From: Verrucomicrobiota bacterium
Lineage (GTDB): Bacteria; Verrucomicrobiota; Verrucomicrobiia; Opitutales; UBA953
Direction: 5' to 3'
Assembly (NCBI GenBank): GCA_016871415.1
Contig: VHDL01000009.1
Location: forward strand, 27,999-91,998
Length of the DNA stretch: 64,000 bases
Under the pieces are notes generated by a model. It saw only the letters and a list, made by a program, of their open reading frames with translations, had not been told where the DNA came from and did not search any database. Both the position numbers and the translations under genes were made by a program. Below, one piece after another: positions 47,753 to 57,426 of the stretch; the first letter of the stretch is position 1, and each line of letters opens with the position of its first letter.

Positions 47753-48316
47753 TCAGTTCTTGTTGTACTTCACGCTGCAGCCGTAGGGCTTGGACGAGGA
47801 GACTTCAGGAGCCTTGCCATCCTTGACGGCCTTGACGGCGGCCGTGACGTAGTTGGTCGACTTCTCGATTTCGTCCGACTTGGCGCTCTTGCCGCTGTCG
47901 ATAGCGCCCTTGTAGGCGAGCTTGCCGTCGGGGGCGATCACGAAGCAGTGCGGGGTGGTCTTGGCGTCGTAGGCGCGGCCGATGGACTGGTCGCCGTCCT
48001 GGATGACGGTGCCGGGGTAGTAGGTGGCGTTCTCAAGTTTGTGGCCGCCGGTGTTGATGACGAGCCAGACGCCGCCGTTCTCGATGTGCTCCTTCTGCCA
48101 AGACTGCATCTTGCCGGGCTGGTAGTACTTCTTCACGTAGGGGCAGCCGGGGTTGTACCACTCAAGGACGACGGTCTTGCCCTTGAAGTCGGACAGGCTG
48201 ACGGTCTTGCCGTCGAGGGTCTTGCCGGTGAAGGCAGGGGCGGGCTGGCCGACTTCGGGCGCGGCGTAGGACGCGACGGCCACGAGGGCGGCGAGGAGGG
48301 TGGTGAGGATACGCAT
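47753..48316 (-). CDS. Secreted thioredoxin-fold (AhpC/TSA-like) protein
   Basis: The protein is 187 residues with a signal peptide (LLAALVAVASYAA). It has a thioredoxin/redoxin fold: VGQPAPAFTGKTLDGKT (about 22-38), FKGKTVVLEWYNPGCPYVKK (about 44-63) with a single Cys in place of CxxC, and TPHCFVIAPDG (about 121) holding the cis-Pro and a second Cys. A third Cys lies in the C-terminal YGCSVKY (about 178-184). It probably acts as an extracytoplasmic redox or peroxidase protein. The single-Cys active site is a known variant of this family. Confidence 0.9.
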   Translation of the reverse strand: MRILTTLLAALVAVASYAAPEVGQPAPAFTGKTLDGKTVSLSDFKGKTVVLEWYNPGCPYVKKYYQPGKMQSWQKEHIENGGVWLVINTGGHKLENATYYPGTVIQDGDQSIGRAYDAKTTPHCFVIAPDGKLAYKGAIDSGKSAKSDEIEKSTNYVTAAVKAVKDGKAPEVSSSKPYGCSVKYNKN

Positions 48317-48484
48317 GTGTGTGTGGGGGGTGAGGGTTCTGGGTTAAGACGGTGATACGCAGATTTCAACCCCGACGAGGACGCCGGGTTCCATCCCGCC
48401 CCGTTTTTCGTCCAAATACGGCTATTTTTACTAGCGGGTTGCAAAAATGGCACCGGAAGGCGATTGGTCTGGGGTCCCAAACCG

Positions 48485-49291
48485 ATGGCCGAAGCCCGTT
48501 CCATAGCCCTGGTCTGCGCCACTGAGGCCTCCCTTTGGGCGGAGCTCCGCTCCCGCGCCGAGAAGGTCTCCGCCGCCGAACCGGTCCTCGCGCCGGCCCT
48601 GAAGCGCTTCGTACTGGACCGCGCCTCGCTCGGCGAGGCGGTCGTCGAACGTCTTGCCGACCGTCTGGCCCCTTCGGGGGAGGCGCTGCCGCTCCTGCGA
48701 CGCGCGCTCGCCGATGCGGTCGCCTCCGACCCGGAGACGCTCGCCCAGATGCGCGCCGACATCCGCGCCACGCTCGAGCGCGACCCGGCCACGGAACACG
48801 CGCTCGCCCCGTTCCTCTGGTACAAGGGCTTCCACGCGATCTCGATTCATCGGCTCGCCCACGCGCTCTGGCGCGCGGGCCGCCGCGACCTAGGCTTCCA
48901 CCTGCAGTCGCTTTCATCGGAGCGCCTGGCGGTCGACATCCATCCCGCCGCCAGGTTCGGCGTGGGCATCTTGCTCGACCACGCTACGGGCTTCGTGGCT
49001 GGGGAGACCACGATTGTCGCCGACAATGTCTCGTTCCTCCACGAGGTCACCCTCGGCGGCACGGGCAAGGAGCGCGGCGACCGTCACCCGAAGATCCGCT
49101 CCGGCGTGCTCATCGGCGCCGGCGCCAAGATCCTTGGCAACATCACGGTCGGCGAAGGCGCTAAGGTCGGCGCCGGCTCGGTCGTGCTCCGCAACGTCGA
49201 GCCCCACACGAGCGTGGCCGGCGTGCCCGCCACGGTGGTCGGACGGGCCTCGGTCGACGCCCCAGCGCTCGACATGGATCACTCGCTCTGA
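48485..49291 (+). CDS. cysE: Serine O-acetyltransferase
   Basis: The protein is 268 residues from the ATG at 48485. The N-terminal helical domain holds LWYKGFHAISIHRLAHALW (about 118-136), typical of CysE. The left-handed beta-helix has DIHPAARFGVGILLDHATG (about 157-175), with the active-site His and Asp, LGGTGKERGDRHPKI (about 191) and the GVPATVVG end. It forms O-acetylserine, the acceptor for cysteine synthesis. The 168-base gap to the divergent thioredoxin-fold gene contains no obvious regulatory element. Confidence 0.95.
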   Translation: MAEARSIALVCATEASLWAELRSRAEKVSAAEPVLAPALKRFVLDRASLGEAVVERLADRLAPSGEALPLLRRALADAVASDPETLAQMRADIRATLERDPATEHALAPFLWYKGFHAISIHRLAHALWRAGRRDLGFHLQSLSSERLAVDIHPAARFGVGILLDHATGFVAGETTIVADNVSFLHEVTLGGTGKERGDRHPKIRSGVLIGAGAKILGNITVGEGAKVGAGSVVLRNVEPHTSVAGVPATVVGRASVDAPALDMDHSL

Positions 49292-49295
49292 ACGA

Positions 49296-51011
49296 ATGCC
49301 CCATTCCCACCCACCGCAGGAACGTCCCGGGGACGCCCGCGTGCTGGACTGCCTCTACCGCGTCGGCGCGTTAGTCAACTCCACCGAAGATCCGCGCGAG
49401 GCACTCGACTTCATCCTGGCCGAGGTGGTCAACACGCTCCAGGCCTCCAGCGCCTCGATCGCGCTGGTCGAGCCGGCCACGGGCGCGCTCCGCATCGAGG
49501 TCTCCAACGGGCTTGATCCCGAGTCCGCCAAGCTGGTCGTCGCCCAGGGCGAGGGTATCACGGGCTGGGTCGCGCTCAACGCCCGCCCGCAGCGGGTGCC
49601 CGACGTCTCCCAGGACCCGCGCTACGTCGAGATCCGCAAGGGCATCCGCTCCGAGCTCGCGGTGCCGATGGAGCTCATGGGCACGGTCATCGGGGTGGTG
49701 AACTGCGATTCGGACCGTCTCGACGCGTTCACGGAGCAGGACATGTCCTTCCTCGCCCTGCTCACGAACGAGGCCTCGAAGGCGGTCGGACGCATCTGGC
49801 TGCTCCGTCAGCTGCGCTCCAAGGCCGCCCAGCTGGAGTCGCTGCTGCAGTCCGCCCAGGGGCTCGCCCGCGAACGCGACGAGCCGGGCATCCGCGCCGA
49901 CCTCGCCCGCTCGGCCCGCGCGCTGCTCTCCGCCCGCGCCGGCGCCTACTACAATCTAGAAGGGGAGGAACTGGTGCTCGCCGGCTTCAACGGCGACCTG
50001 GGCGCCAGCGAGATGCGCCCGCGGGTCGCGCTCAACGCCTCGTCGCTCGGTACGGTGGTGCGCCGTCTGCGTCCGGTCGCCACCCCGGTCCTTGGCAAGT
50101 CCGAGGAGATGCTTTTCGCCAAGCTGGTCGAACCGGTGGCCTCAAGTTCGATGATCGCGGTGCCGGTCCGCTTCGAGGACGAACCGCTCGGGGTGCTGCT
50201 CACGGTCTCGCCGGGCGCCCACCGTTTCTCGGATGACGACCGGCACCTGGTCTCGGCGCTCGCCTCGTTCGGAGCCTCCGCGCTCCAGAACGCCCGGCTC
50301 TACTCCAAGGTGTTCACGGTCGAGGCGGGGCTGCGCCGCAGCGAACGTCTGACGGCCCTCGGGCTGCTCTCCGCCGAGGTGGCCCACGAAATCCGCAATC
50401 CGCTCACGGTCATGAAGCTGCTCTCGGACACGCTCGGGCAGGGGCTCTCGCCGGACGACCCGCGCCAGGAGGACCTCGGGGTGATGCGCGAGAAGATCGC
50501 CCACATGGAAGGGGTGGTCTCCCGGGTGCTCGGGCTCAGTCGTTCGCAGTCCGGCGCGTTCACGACCATCGACCTGCGCGAGGCCGCCGAACACGCCGCC
50601 ATGCTGCTGCGGCTCAAGCTGGAGCAGGGCAGGGTGCGGGTCACGGTCTCGGGGGACGAGCTGTCCGCTAAGGTCGAAGGCAACCAGGGCCAGATCCAGC
50701 AGGTCTTCCTCAACCTGATGCTCAACGCGCTCCAAGCGATGCCCGACGGGGGCCGTCTGGACCTCCGGGTCGCCCGCGAGGAGGGCCCGCCGGGTCCCGC
50801 GGTCTCGGTCCGGGTCGCCGACGCCGGCACGGGCATCCCGGCCGACATCATGCCCAAAATCTTCGAGTCGTTCTTCACGTCGCGCGAGGACGGCACGGGG
50901 CTGGGGCTCGCCATCGTGAAGCGCATCCTGCGCGATCACCGCGGCGACATCTCGGTGGAGTCGACGGGTCCCGGGGGTACGACGTTCCGTTTCTGGATCC
51001 CCGCGGTCTAA
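49296..51011 (+). CDS. Sensor histidine kinase with two GAF domains
   Basis: The protein is 571 residues from the ATG at 49296. It carries two GAF domains (about residues 15-170 and 190-340), then HisKA with the phosphorylated His in AEVAHEIRNPLTVMK (about 365), and a HATPase_c domain with the N box NLMLNALQAM (about 470) and the G box DGTGLGLAIVKR (about 535). No membrane helices are visible, so it senses a cytoplasmic signal. The H-box sequence resembles NtrB/AtoS-type kinases. No response regulator is encoded nearby, so it is an orphan. It starts four bases after cysE and overlaps the convergent dedA gene by four bases. Confidence 0.93.
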   Translation: MPHSHPPQERPGDARVLDCLYRVGALVNSTEDPREALDFILAEVVNTLQASSASIALVEPATGALRIEVSNGLDPESAKLVVAQGEGITGWVALNARPQRVPDVSQDPRYVEIRKGIRSELAVPMELMGTVIGVVNCDSDRLDAFTEQDMSFLALLTNEASKAVGRIWLLRQLRSKAAQLESLLQSAQGLARERDEPGIRADLARSARALLSARAGAYYNLEGEELVLAGFNGDLGASEMRPRVALNASSLGTVVRRLRPVATPVLGKSEEMLFAKLVEPVASSSMIAVPVRFEDEPLGVLLTVSPGAHRFSDDDRHLVSALASFGASALQNARLYSKVFTVEAGLRRSERLTALGLLSAEVAHEIRNPLTVMKLLSDTLGQGLSPDDPRQEDLGVMREKIAHMEGVVSRVLGLSRSQSGAFTTIDLREAAEHAAMLLRLKLEQGRVRVTVSGDELSAKVEGNQGQIQQVFLNLMLNALQAMPDGGRLDLRVAREEGPPGPAVSVRVADAGTGIPADIMPKIFESFFTSREDGTGLGLAIVKRILRDHRGDISVESTGPGGTTFRFWIPAV

Positions 51012-51649
51012 CGCCGCAGGAGTCGCTTGACGAAGGCCCAGGCGAGGGGGAGAAGCGAGACGACCACGACGATCATGATGACTTTGTGGAGTTTGTCCGC
51101 GAGCGGGGTACCGCCGATGTAATGGCCCAGCCACACGAGCGACCACACCCAGAGGACGCCGCCGAGGGCGTTCCACGTGATGAAGCGACCGCGCTCCATG
51201 CGTCCCATGCCCGCCGCGAAGGGCACGAAGGTCCGCATGACGGGCACGAAGCGGGCCAGGACGATCGCCGCCGCGCCGTAGCGGGCGAAGTAATCATGGG
51301 CCTCCTCGAGATGCCGGCGCTTGTACCACCAGGTGTCGGGGCGGCTTTCCATGGTGTCGCCATACTTGCGCCCGAGCCAGTAGCCGGTCTGGTCGCCCGC
51401 CACGCCGGCGCAGGTCAGCGTGAGGCACAGGACCCAGGGGTCGAAGAGTTCGGGGCGGCCGCCGTTGGCCACGGACAGGACGCCCGCGGTCACGAGCAGG
51501 GAGTCGCCGGGCAGGAAGAAGCCCGCCAGGAGTCCGGTCTCGGCGAAGATGATCAGGACCATCAGCGCGAGGCCGCCCGACTCGATGGTGCGACGGAGGC
51601 CCTCGGCGCTGTGCAGCTGTGCCCAGAGGTCGGCGAAGGCTTGCTCCAT
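51008..51649 (-). CDS. DedA-family inner-membrane protein
   Basis: The protein is 213 residues. Typical DedA motifs are FAETGLLAGFFLPGDSLL (about 36-53), GDQTGYWLGRKYG (about 86) and RFVPVMRTFVPFAAGMG (about 135-151). Six or so hydrophobic segments are visible. DedA proteins act as flippase-like transporters for lipid carriers or contribute to membrane homeostasis. The gene is divergent from glnD across 78 bases. Confidence 0.93.
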   Translation of the reverse strand: MEQAFADLWAQLHSAEGLRRTIESGGLALMVLIIFAETGLLAGFFLPGDSLLVTAGVLSVANGGRPELFDPWVLCLTLTCAGVAGDQTGYWLGRKYGDTMESRPDTWWYKRRHLEEAHDYFARYGAAAIVLARFVPVMRTFVPFAAGMGRMERGRFITWNALGGVLWVWSLVWLGHYIGGTPLADKLHKVIMIVVVVSLLPLAWAFVKRLLRR

Positions 51650-51727
51650 GTCTTCAGAGTTGGACAGGGCTTTATGGTTGGCAATCTCCCTTGAAGGCCG
51701 CGTGGCTTGCGGTCAGGTTGCTCGACG

Positions 51728-54409
51728 ATGCCCGCCGACCCGGCCCCTTTCGCGCTCCGCATCCGGCAGGCTGCGCTGGAGTGCTCGCTCACGTCAGGGC
51801 AGGGCGCCCCGGCCGACTTGGTCCCGTCCGCCCGCTCGTTCCTCGCCGCGGCGCGTCAGGCCCAGCTGGATGCGCATCGTGAAGGGGTCCCCGCCTCCGC
51901 GGTCGCGCGGCTGCGCTCCGATGCGGTCGACCTGGTCGTGGAGTCGCTCCACGCCCGCGCGGGCGTCCCGGCCGCCGCGCTCTCGATGGTCGCCACGGGC
52001 GGCTACGGGCGCGCGGAACTCTGCCCGCTCAGCGACGTCGACCTGCTGGTGCTGGTGCCCTCCCACTCGCCGGAATCCAAGGCGGCGGTGGAATCGATCC
52101 TCTACCCGCTCTGGGACCTGGGGCTGAAGCTTTCGCAGTCGGTCCGCACGGTCGAGGAGTGCCTGACGCAAGCGGTCGAGGACCTCTACCTGAGGGTGGC
52201 GCTCCTCGAGGCCCGTCCCATCTGCGGGGACCGCGCCCCGTTCCGCCGTCTGACGGAAGGGGTCGGCCCGCTCGCCTCCGGTACCTCGGTCATCCCGTTC
52301 GCGCGCACGCTGGTCGACTCGCAGCGGCGCCGTCGGGAGAAGGCCGGCGGCAGTGCCTACCTGCAGGAGCCCGACCTGAAGAACGGGGTCGGTGCGCTCC
52401 GCGACGTCCAGGGCTGTCTCTGGCTGGCCCGGCTCCACTCCGGCGCCGCCGGCCCGGAAGGGCTGCGTCTCGCGGGGCTCATCCCGGAGCGCGACTGCGA
52501 GAAGTTCGTCCGCGCCCGTGACACGCTCCTGCGGCTGCGTCATGAGCTGCACTTCCAGTCAACGCGGCCGACGGAACAGCTGTGGCTCGAGCGGCAGGAC
52601 GCGGTCTCGCAGGGGCTCGGCTACCCGGGCTCGTTCAAGGAACGGATCAGCGCGATGATGCGCGAATACTTCGACGCGGCGGATCATGTGCGCCGCTGTG
52701 TGCAGATGGTGGAGTCGGGGGTGCTCGGCGAACCGGAGCCGGAAGGGTGGGGAGGTCCGCTCGAGACCGACGGTTTCCGCATCACGCCCGGCGGGGTCGC
52801 CTCCGCGCTCCATCGGCTGGTCTTCGAGGAGGATCCGGCCCGGCTGGTTCGGCTTTTCCGCCTCTGCCAGGTCCACGAAGCCCGCCCGGACCGCGCGCTC
52901 TCGGTCCTGGTCCGCGAAAGGGCCCACCTGCTCACGCCCGAGGTCGCCGCGTCGGATTCCTCGACGGGCGCTGTCCGCGCGATGCTCACGGAGGCGGGTC
53001 GGGTCCACGGGGCCTTCGACGCGCTCCGCGAACACGGGCTGCTCTACCGGCTGATTCCGGAGTTCCGTGGGCTGCACTGTCTGGTGCAGTTCGAGTTCTA
53101 CCACCGCTGGACGGCCGACGTGCACACGCTCCGCTGCCTGCGCGAACTGGACCTGATCTACGAGGGCGGCACGGACGTTGACCGGGGCTACCGCGAGGTG
53201 CTCCTGGGCTGCGAGGCGCCCTCGCTGCTCTACGCGATCCTCTTCCTGCACGACATCGGCAAGGCCGACGGGATCGCGGGCCACGCGGAACGGGGCGCGC
53301 CGGTCGCCGAAGCGGTGCTGGAACGTCTCGGGTTTGACGCCCGTGAACGGGAGTTCGCCTCGGCGTTGGTGAGGCTCCACCTGACGATGGGCATCTACTG
53401 GCAGCGGCATGACATCGACGACCCGGCCAATGTTGACCGGTTCGCGGCGCTCTGCGGGGAGGAGCAGGTGCTCCGCTACCTCTACGTGCACACGCGCTGC
53501 GACGCGCTCGGGACTTCGCCCGACCTCTGGACGGACTTCAAGGACGGTCAGCACTTCACGCTCTACCGGCGCACGCTCGCCAAGCTCTCCGGGGTCCCCG
53601 CCCCCGACGTGGAGGAGGAACGCGCCCGGCTCCGCGAGGCGACGCGCGCGCTGGTCGGCGACCGGGTCGGAGCCGATGAGCTGGAGGCCCACTTCTCCGG
53701 GATGCCCGACGGCTACCTGCTCCACGCCTCGGCCGAGGAGGCCGCCCACCACCTCATGATGATTCACCGGCTCATCGCCACGGTGTTCATTGCTGACGCC
53801 GAGGAGTCGCTCATGCCGATTGTGGAATGGGTCGACGACGTGGGCGCAGGCCAGTCCGCGGTCACGGTCGTCACCTGGGACCGCGCGGGTCTCTTCAGCC
53901 GGCTGGCCGGGGCGTTCGCGGTCGCAGGCATCAACATCGTCTCGTGTCACGCGTTCTCGCGTGCGGATGACGTGGCCATCGACTTCTTCCGGGTCAATCT
54001 CCCCGCGGGTCGGGAAGGGGAGTCGAAGTCGGCCTTTGGCCGCGCACTCACGGAATCGCTGCTGGGCGGTGCGGACCTGCTCTCCCAGGTTGCCCAGGCC
54101 GAGGCCCGCGCGTTCGAGACGGCCCCCCGCCGCCGCACCCGGGTCCAGATGGAGACGTCGGTCGAGGTCTACCACGAGGCGGCCCTGGGTCGCACGGTCG
54201 CCGAGGTGCAGTGCACGGACCGTCTGGGGCTGCTGTATCGTCTGGGCCGGGCCATCCGCCACGCAGGCTACGCAATCACGTTCGCCAACGTGGCCACGGA
54301 ACAGGGCATCGCGATCGACACGTTCTACCTGGTGCCGCAGAAGGGCGCCAGGCACGCCCCGGCCGCCCCGGAATCGCTCTCGGAGGCCCTCCGCGCCATC
54401 GCGGGCTGA
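51728..54409 (+). CDS. glnD: [Protein-PII] uridylyltransferase / uridylyl-removing enzyme
   Basis: GlnD uridylylates and de-uridylylates PII in response to glutamine, coordinating nitrogen assimilation. The protein is 893 residues from the ATG at 51728. The nucleotidyltransferase signature GGYGRAELCPLSDVDLL is at about residues 90-106. The central GlnD helical region follows, with the HD domain at LHDIGKADG (about 507) and the ENARGAPVAE-type segment after it. Two C-terminal ACT domains occupy about 700-790 and 820-890 (for example VTWDRAGLFSRLAGAF and QCTDRLGLLYRLGRAI). No glnB or amtB is seen in the window. Confidence 0.95.
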   Translation: MPADPAPFALRIRQAALECSLTSGQGAPADLVPSARSFLAAARQAQLDAHREGVPASAVARLRSDAVDLVVESLHARAGVPAAALSMVATGGYGRAELCPLSDVDLLVLVPSHSPESKAAVESILYPLWDLGLKLSQSVRTVEECLTQAVEDLYLRVALLEARPICGDRAPFRRLTEGVGPLASGTSVIPFARTLVDSQRRRREKAGGSAYLQEPDLKNGVGALRDVQGCLWLARLHSGAAGPEGLRLAGLIPERDCEKFVRARDTLLRLRHELHFQSTRPTEQLWLERQDAVSQGLGYPGSFKERISAMMREYFDAADHVRRCVQMVESGVLGEPEPEGWGGPLETDGFRITPGGVASALHRLVFEEDPARLVRLFRLCQVHEARPDRALSVLVRERAHLLTPEVAASDSSTGAVRAMLTEAGRVHGAFDALREHGLLYRLIPEFRGLHCLVQFEFYHRWTADVHTLRCLRELDLIYEGGTDVDRGYREVLLGCEAPSLLYAILFLHDIGKADGIAGHAERGAPVAEAVLERLGFDAREREFASALVRLHLTMGIYWQRHDIDDPANVDRFAALCGEEQVLRYLYVHTRCDALGTSPDLWTDFKDGQHFTLYRRTLAKLSGVPAPDVEEERARLREATRALVGDRVGADELEAHFSGMPDGYLLHASAEEAAHHLMMIHRLIATVFIADAEESLMPIVEWVDDVGAGQSAVTVVTWDRAGLFSRLAGAFAVAGINIVSCHAFSRADDVAIDFFRVNLPAGREGESKSAFGRALTESLLGGADLLSQVAQAEARAFETAPRRRTRVQMETSVEVYHEAALGRTVAEVQCTDRLGLLYRLGRAIRHAGYAITFANVATEQGIAIDTFYLVPQKGARHAPAAPESLSEALRAIAG

Positions 54410-54469
54410 GGTCACCGCCCTTGCCTAAGGCGGGAAATGCGCCTAGGTTGCTGGGGAGCCTTTGCCGCC

Positions 54470-55063
54470 ATGAAGCTCGCCCTCCGCCTGCTCCCGCTCC
54501 TCGTCGCCGCGTTCTGCGCCGCCGCCCCCGTTTCCCCCGCACCCAACATGAAGGACAATCCCAAGCTCGAGAAGGCGATGTTCGGCGCCGGCTGTTTCTG
54601 GGGCGTCGAATACCAGTATGAGAAGATCCCTGGCGTGGTCGACGCGGTCAGCGGCTACGCCGGCGGCCACGTGCTCAACCCTGGCTACCGCCAAGTCTGC
54701 GACGGCGTCACGGGTCACGCCGAGGTCATCCAAGTGGTCTTCGACCCGGCCAAGGTCTCCTACCGCACGCTGGTGGAATACTTCTTCCGCATGCACGACC
54801 CGACGCAGGTCAACCGCCAGGGGCCCGACTACGGCGATCAGTATCGTTCGGTGATCTTCACGTATTCGGACGAGCAGCGCAAGGTGGCTGAGGAGGTGAA
54901 GGCCGCGCTCGAGAAGGCCAAGGTGTTCCGTGACCCGATCGCCACGAAGGTCGAGGGCGAGAAGGTCTTCTGGAAGGCCGAGGAATACCATCAGGACTAT
55001 TACGTGCGCAAGGGAACCAAGCCCTACTGCCACACGGTGCCGTTCGCGCCGGAGAAGAAGTGA
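54470..55063 (+). CDS. msrA: Exported peptide-methionine (S)-S-oxide reductase
   Basis: The protein is 197 residues from the ATG at 54470. A hydrophobic signal (LLPLLVAAFCAAAP) precedes a standard MsrA domain with the catalytic Cys in GAGCFWGVEYQYE (about residue 40), GYAGGHV (about 60) and EVIQVVFDP (about 85). The C-terminal EEYHQDYY motif (about 170) is typical. It repairs oxidised methionine in exported proteins. MsrB is not encoded next to it. rarA starts 3 bases after the stop. Confidence 0.95.
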   Translation: MKLALRLLPLLVAAFCAAAPVSPAPNMKDNPKLEKAMFGAGCFWGVEYQYEKIPGVVDAVSGYAGGHVLNPGYRQVCDGVTGHAEVIQVVFDPAKVSYRTLVEYFFRMHDPTQVNRQGPDYGDQYRSVIFTYSDEQRKVAEEVKAALEKAKVFRDPIATKVEGEKVFWKAEEYHQDYYVRKGTKPYCHTVPFAPEKK

Positions 55064-55066
55064 TCC

Positions 55067-56425
55067 GTGGCGGGACGCGGCACAGGGGCCGATGAGTCGC
55101 TGCCGGGGCTCGGCCGCGAGGAGGCGGCCGAGGTGCCCGCCGCCCGCCGCCCCCTGGCCGCCCGCATGCGCCCGCGCTTGCTCAGCGAGGTGGTGGGCCA
55201 CGCGGTGCTGCTCGGCCCGGACGCGCTGCTTCCCCGGCTGATCCGCGCCGACAGCTTCGGCTCGCTGCTCTTCTACGGACCCCCGGGCTGCGGCAAGACG
55301 ACGCTCGCCGAGGTCATCGCCGCCGAGACGCGTTCCCACGTGGTCCGGGTCAACGCGGTGCTCTCCGGCGCCGCCGAACTGCGCGAGGTGCTCGCGGAAG
55401 CCCGGCGACACCCGTCCCGCAAGACGGTGCTGGTGGTGGACGAGATTCACCGGTTCAACAAGTCCCAGCAGGACCTGCTGCTCCCCGACGTCGAGGCCGG
55501 CGCGGTCCGTCTGATCGGCTGCACGACGCACAATCCGGGTCTCTACGTGGTGCCGGCCCTGCTCAGCCGAAGCCACCTGTTCCGGCTCGACCCGCTCACG
55601 CCGGAGGAAATCGCGGGGTTCCTCGCCCGCGCACTCAGTGACGAGGAGCGCGGGCTGGGTCGTCTCGGGGTCCGCGCCTCGGGCGAGGTGTTCCGTCAGG
55701 TGGCCGAAATGGCCTCGGGCGACCTCCGCCGCGCCCTCAACTGCCTGGAGACGCTCGCGCTCTCAGCTCCGGCGCTGGGCACCATCGATGACTCGGCGGT
55801 CGCTGCCTTTGCGCGCGAACGCCGGGTCCGCTACGACGATGGCGGCGACGATCACTACGACACAGCCTCGGCCTTCATCAAGTCGGTCCGCGGGGGCGAC
55901 CCGGACGCGGCCCTCTACTGGCTCTTCGTCATGCTCGAGGGCGGTGAGGACCCCCGCTTCATCGCGCGCCGTCTGGTCATCGCGGCCTCGGAGGACGTGG
56001 GGCTCGCCGATTCGCGCGCGATCGGGGTTGCGACGTCCGCGTTCCAAGCCTGCGAGACGGTCGGGCTCCCAGAATGCGAATTCGCGCTCGCCCACGCGAC
56101 ACTCTTCCTGGCGCTCGCGCCCAAGAGCAACAGCGTAATGCTCGCCATCGGCGCCGCCAAGGACGAGGTGCGCTCCCGCCCGCGTCAGGAGGTCCCGCTC
56201 CACCTCAAGGACTCCCACACGCAGGTGGGCCGCAAGCTCGGCCAAGGCGCGGAGTATCGCTACAGTCACGAATTCCCCGAGGGCATTAGCGGTCAGGAAT
56301 ACCTCTCCCGGTCCTTGGAGCTGTTCCGACCGGGCTCGGCCGGCGCGGAAGGCCAGCTGGCCGAACGGCTCTCGCGCTGGAAGGCACTCCGGGCCGAGCT
56401 CCGCCGCAAGGAGGCCGGCCCGTGA
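55067..56425 (+). CDS. rarA: Replication-associated recombination protein A (MgsA/RarA)
   Basis: The protein is 452 residues from a GTG at 55067. It is an AAA+ ATPase related to clamp loaders that acts at stalled forks. Walker A is GPPGCGKT (about 71-78), Walker B VVDEIHRF (about 124), sensor GCTTHNPG (about 148), and the MgsA C-terminal domain includes YDTASAFIKSVRGGD (about 265). The N-terminal LAARMRPRLLSEVVGH motif (about 31) is typical. The stop overlaps the GTG start of the dihydrouridine synthase by four bases. Confidence 0.95.
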   Translation: MAGRGTGADESLPGLGREEAAEVPAARRPLAARMRPRLLSEVVGHAVLLGPDALLPRLIRADSFGSLLFYGPPGCGKTTLAEVIAAETRSHVVRVNAVLSGAAELREVLAEARRHPSRKTVLVVDEIHRFNKSQQDLLLPDVEAGAVRLIGCTTHNPGLYVVPALLSRSHLFRLDPLTPEEIAGFLARALSDEERGLGRLGVRASGEVFRQVAEMASGDLRRALNCLETLALSAPALGTIDDSAVAAFARERRVRYDDGGDDHYDTASAFIKSVRGGDPDAALYWLFVMLEGGEDPRFIARRLVIAASEDVGLADSRAIGVATSAFQACETVGLPECEFALAHATLFLALAPKSNSVMLAIGAAKDEVRSRPRQEVPLHLKDSHTQVGRKLGQGAEYRYSHEFPEGISGQEYLSRSLELFRPGSAGAEGQLAERLSRWKALRAELRRKEAGP

Positions 56426-57426
56426 CGCGCCCGGCCCCCCGTCTGCCCTGGTTCGGCCCCGGTCGCCGCCCGCTCTACCTGGCCCCGATGGCCAAGCGGA
56501 CGGATGTTGCGTTCCGGCAGCTCTGCAAGGAGCAGGGGGCCGACGTGATGGTCACCGAATTCGTCCAGTCCGAGGCGCTGCTGCGCGATAACGCCAAGGC
56601 TTGGGACATGGTCGACTTCACGGAATCCCAACGCCCGATGGGGGTCCAGATCTTTGGCGCCACGCCCGCCTCGATGGCCCGCGCCGCCCGCATGGTCTGC
56701 GGCCGGATGCGGCCCGATTTCCTAGACCTCAATTTCGGCTGCCCGGCCCACAAGGTCATCGAGCAGAACGCCGGCTCGGGGCTGCTCCGCTGCACGCCGC
56801 AGCTCTTCGACGTGGTCAAAGCGGTCAAGGACGCCATCCCGGAGACGCCGCTCACGGCCAAGATGCGCCTGGGCTGGGACCATGCGACTATCGTGGCGGT
56901 CGAGGTCGCCGGCCGGCTCGAGCAACTGGGGGTCGAAGCCCTTGCGGTCCACGGCCGCACGCGTGAACAGGGCTACTCCGGCGAAGCCCACTGGGGCTGG
57001 ATCGCCCAGGTCGCCGACGCCGTCCGCATCCCGGTCGTCGGCAACGGCGACGTGCGCGACGGGGCCTCGGCCCTGCGCCGTTTCGAGGAAACCAAGGTTT
57101 CCGGGCTCATGATCGGCCGCGCCGCCCTCGGGGACCCCTGGGTCTTTGCCCGCATCAAGGCTGCCATGGAGGGTAGAGAAATGGGCACGGAGTCCACCAG
57201 CGCCGCCGACCGCTGGGAATGCATGATCCGGCTGGCCGAACTCACCCTCGCGGTGCACGCGGACCGTCTCGGACGTCGCGATGTGCGTTGGATGCTCGAC
57301 CGTCTGCTTCCACTCACGCAGGGACTGCCCGGCTGCCGCAAGGTCCGCGACCGGCTGCGCCATTGTCTGACCGTGGACGACCTCCGCCGCGCGCGTGACG
57401 AGCATCTGCTCGGTCTCACGCATTGA
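56422..57426 (+). CDS. tRNA-dihydrouridine synthase
   Basis: The protein is 334 residues from a GTG overlapping the rarA stop. It reduces uridines in tRNA D-loops with FMN. The FMN-binding start is YLAPMAKRTDVAFR (about residues 19-32), the catalytic Cys lies in LNFGCPAHKV (about 105), and the lysine/arginine motifs AKMRLGWD (about 150) and AVHGRTREQGYSG (about 174) are intact. GNGDVRDG (about 208) and IGRAALGDPWVF (about 231) bind phosphate. Which uridine is modified (DusA, B or C type) is not clear. Confidence 0.95.
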   Translation: MTRPAPRLPWFGPGRRPLYLAPMAKRTDVAFRQLCKEQGADVMVTEFVQSEALLRDNAKAWDMVDFTESQRPMGVQIFGATPASMARAARMVCGRMRPDFLDLNFGCPAHKVIEQNAGSGLLRCTPQLFDVVKAVKDAIPETPLTAKMRLGWDHATIVAVEVAGRLEQLGVEALAVHGRTREQGYSGEAHWGWIAQVADAVRIPVVGNGDVRDGASALRRFEETKVSGLMIGRAALGDPWVFARIKAAMEGREMGTESTSAADRWECMIRLAELTLAVHADRLGRRDVRWMLDRLLPLTQGLPGCRKVRDRLRHCLTVDDLRRARDEHLLGLTH

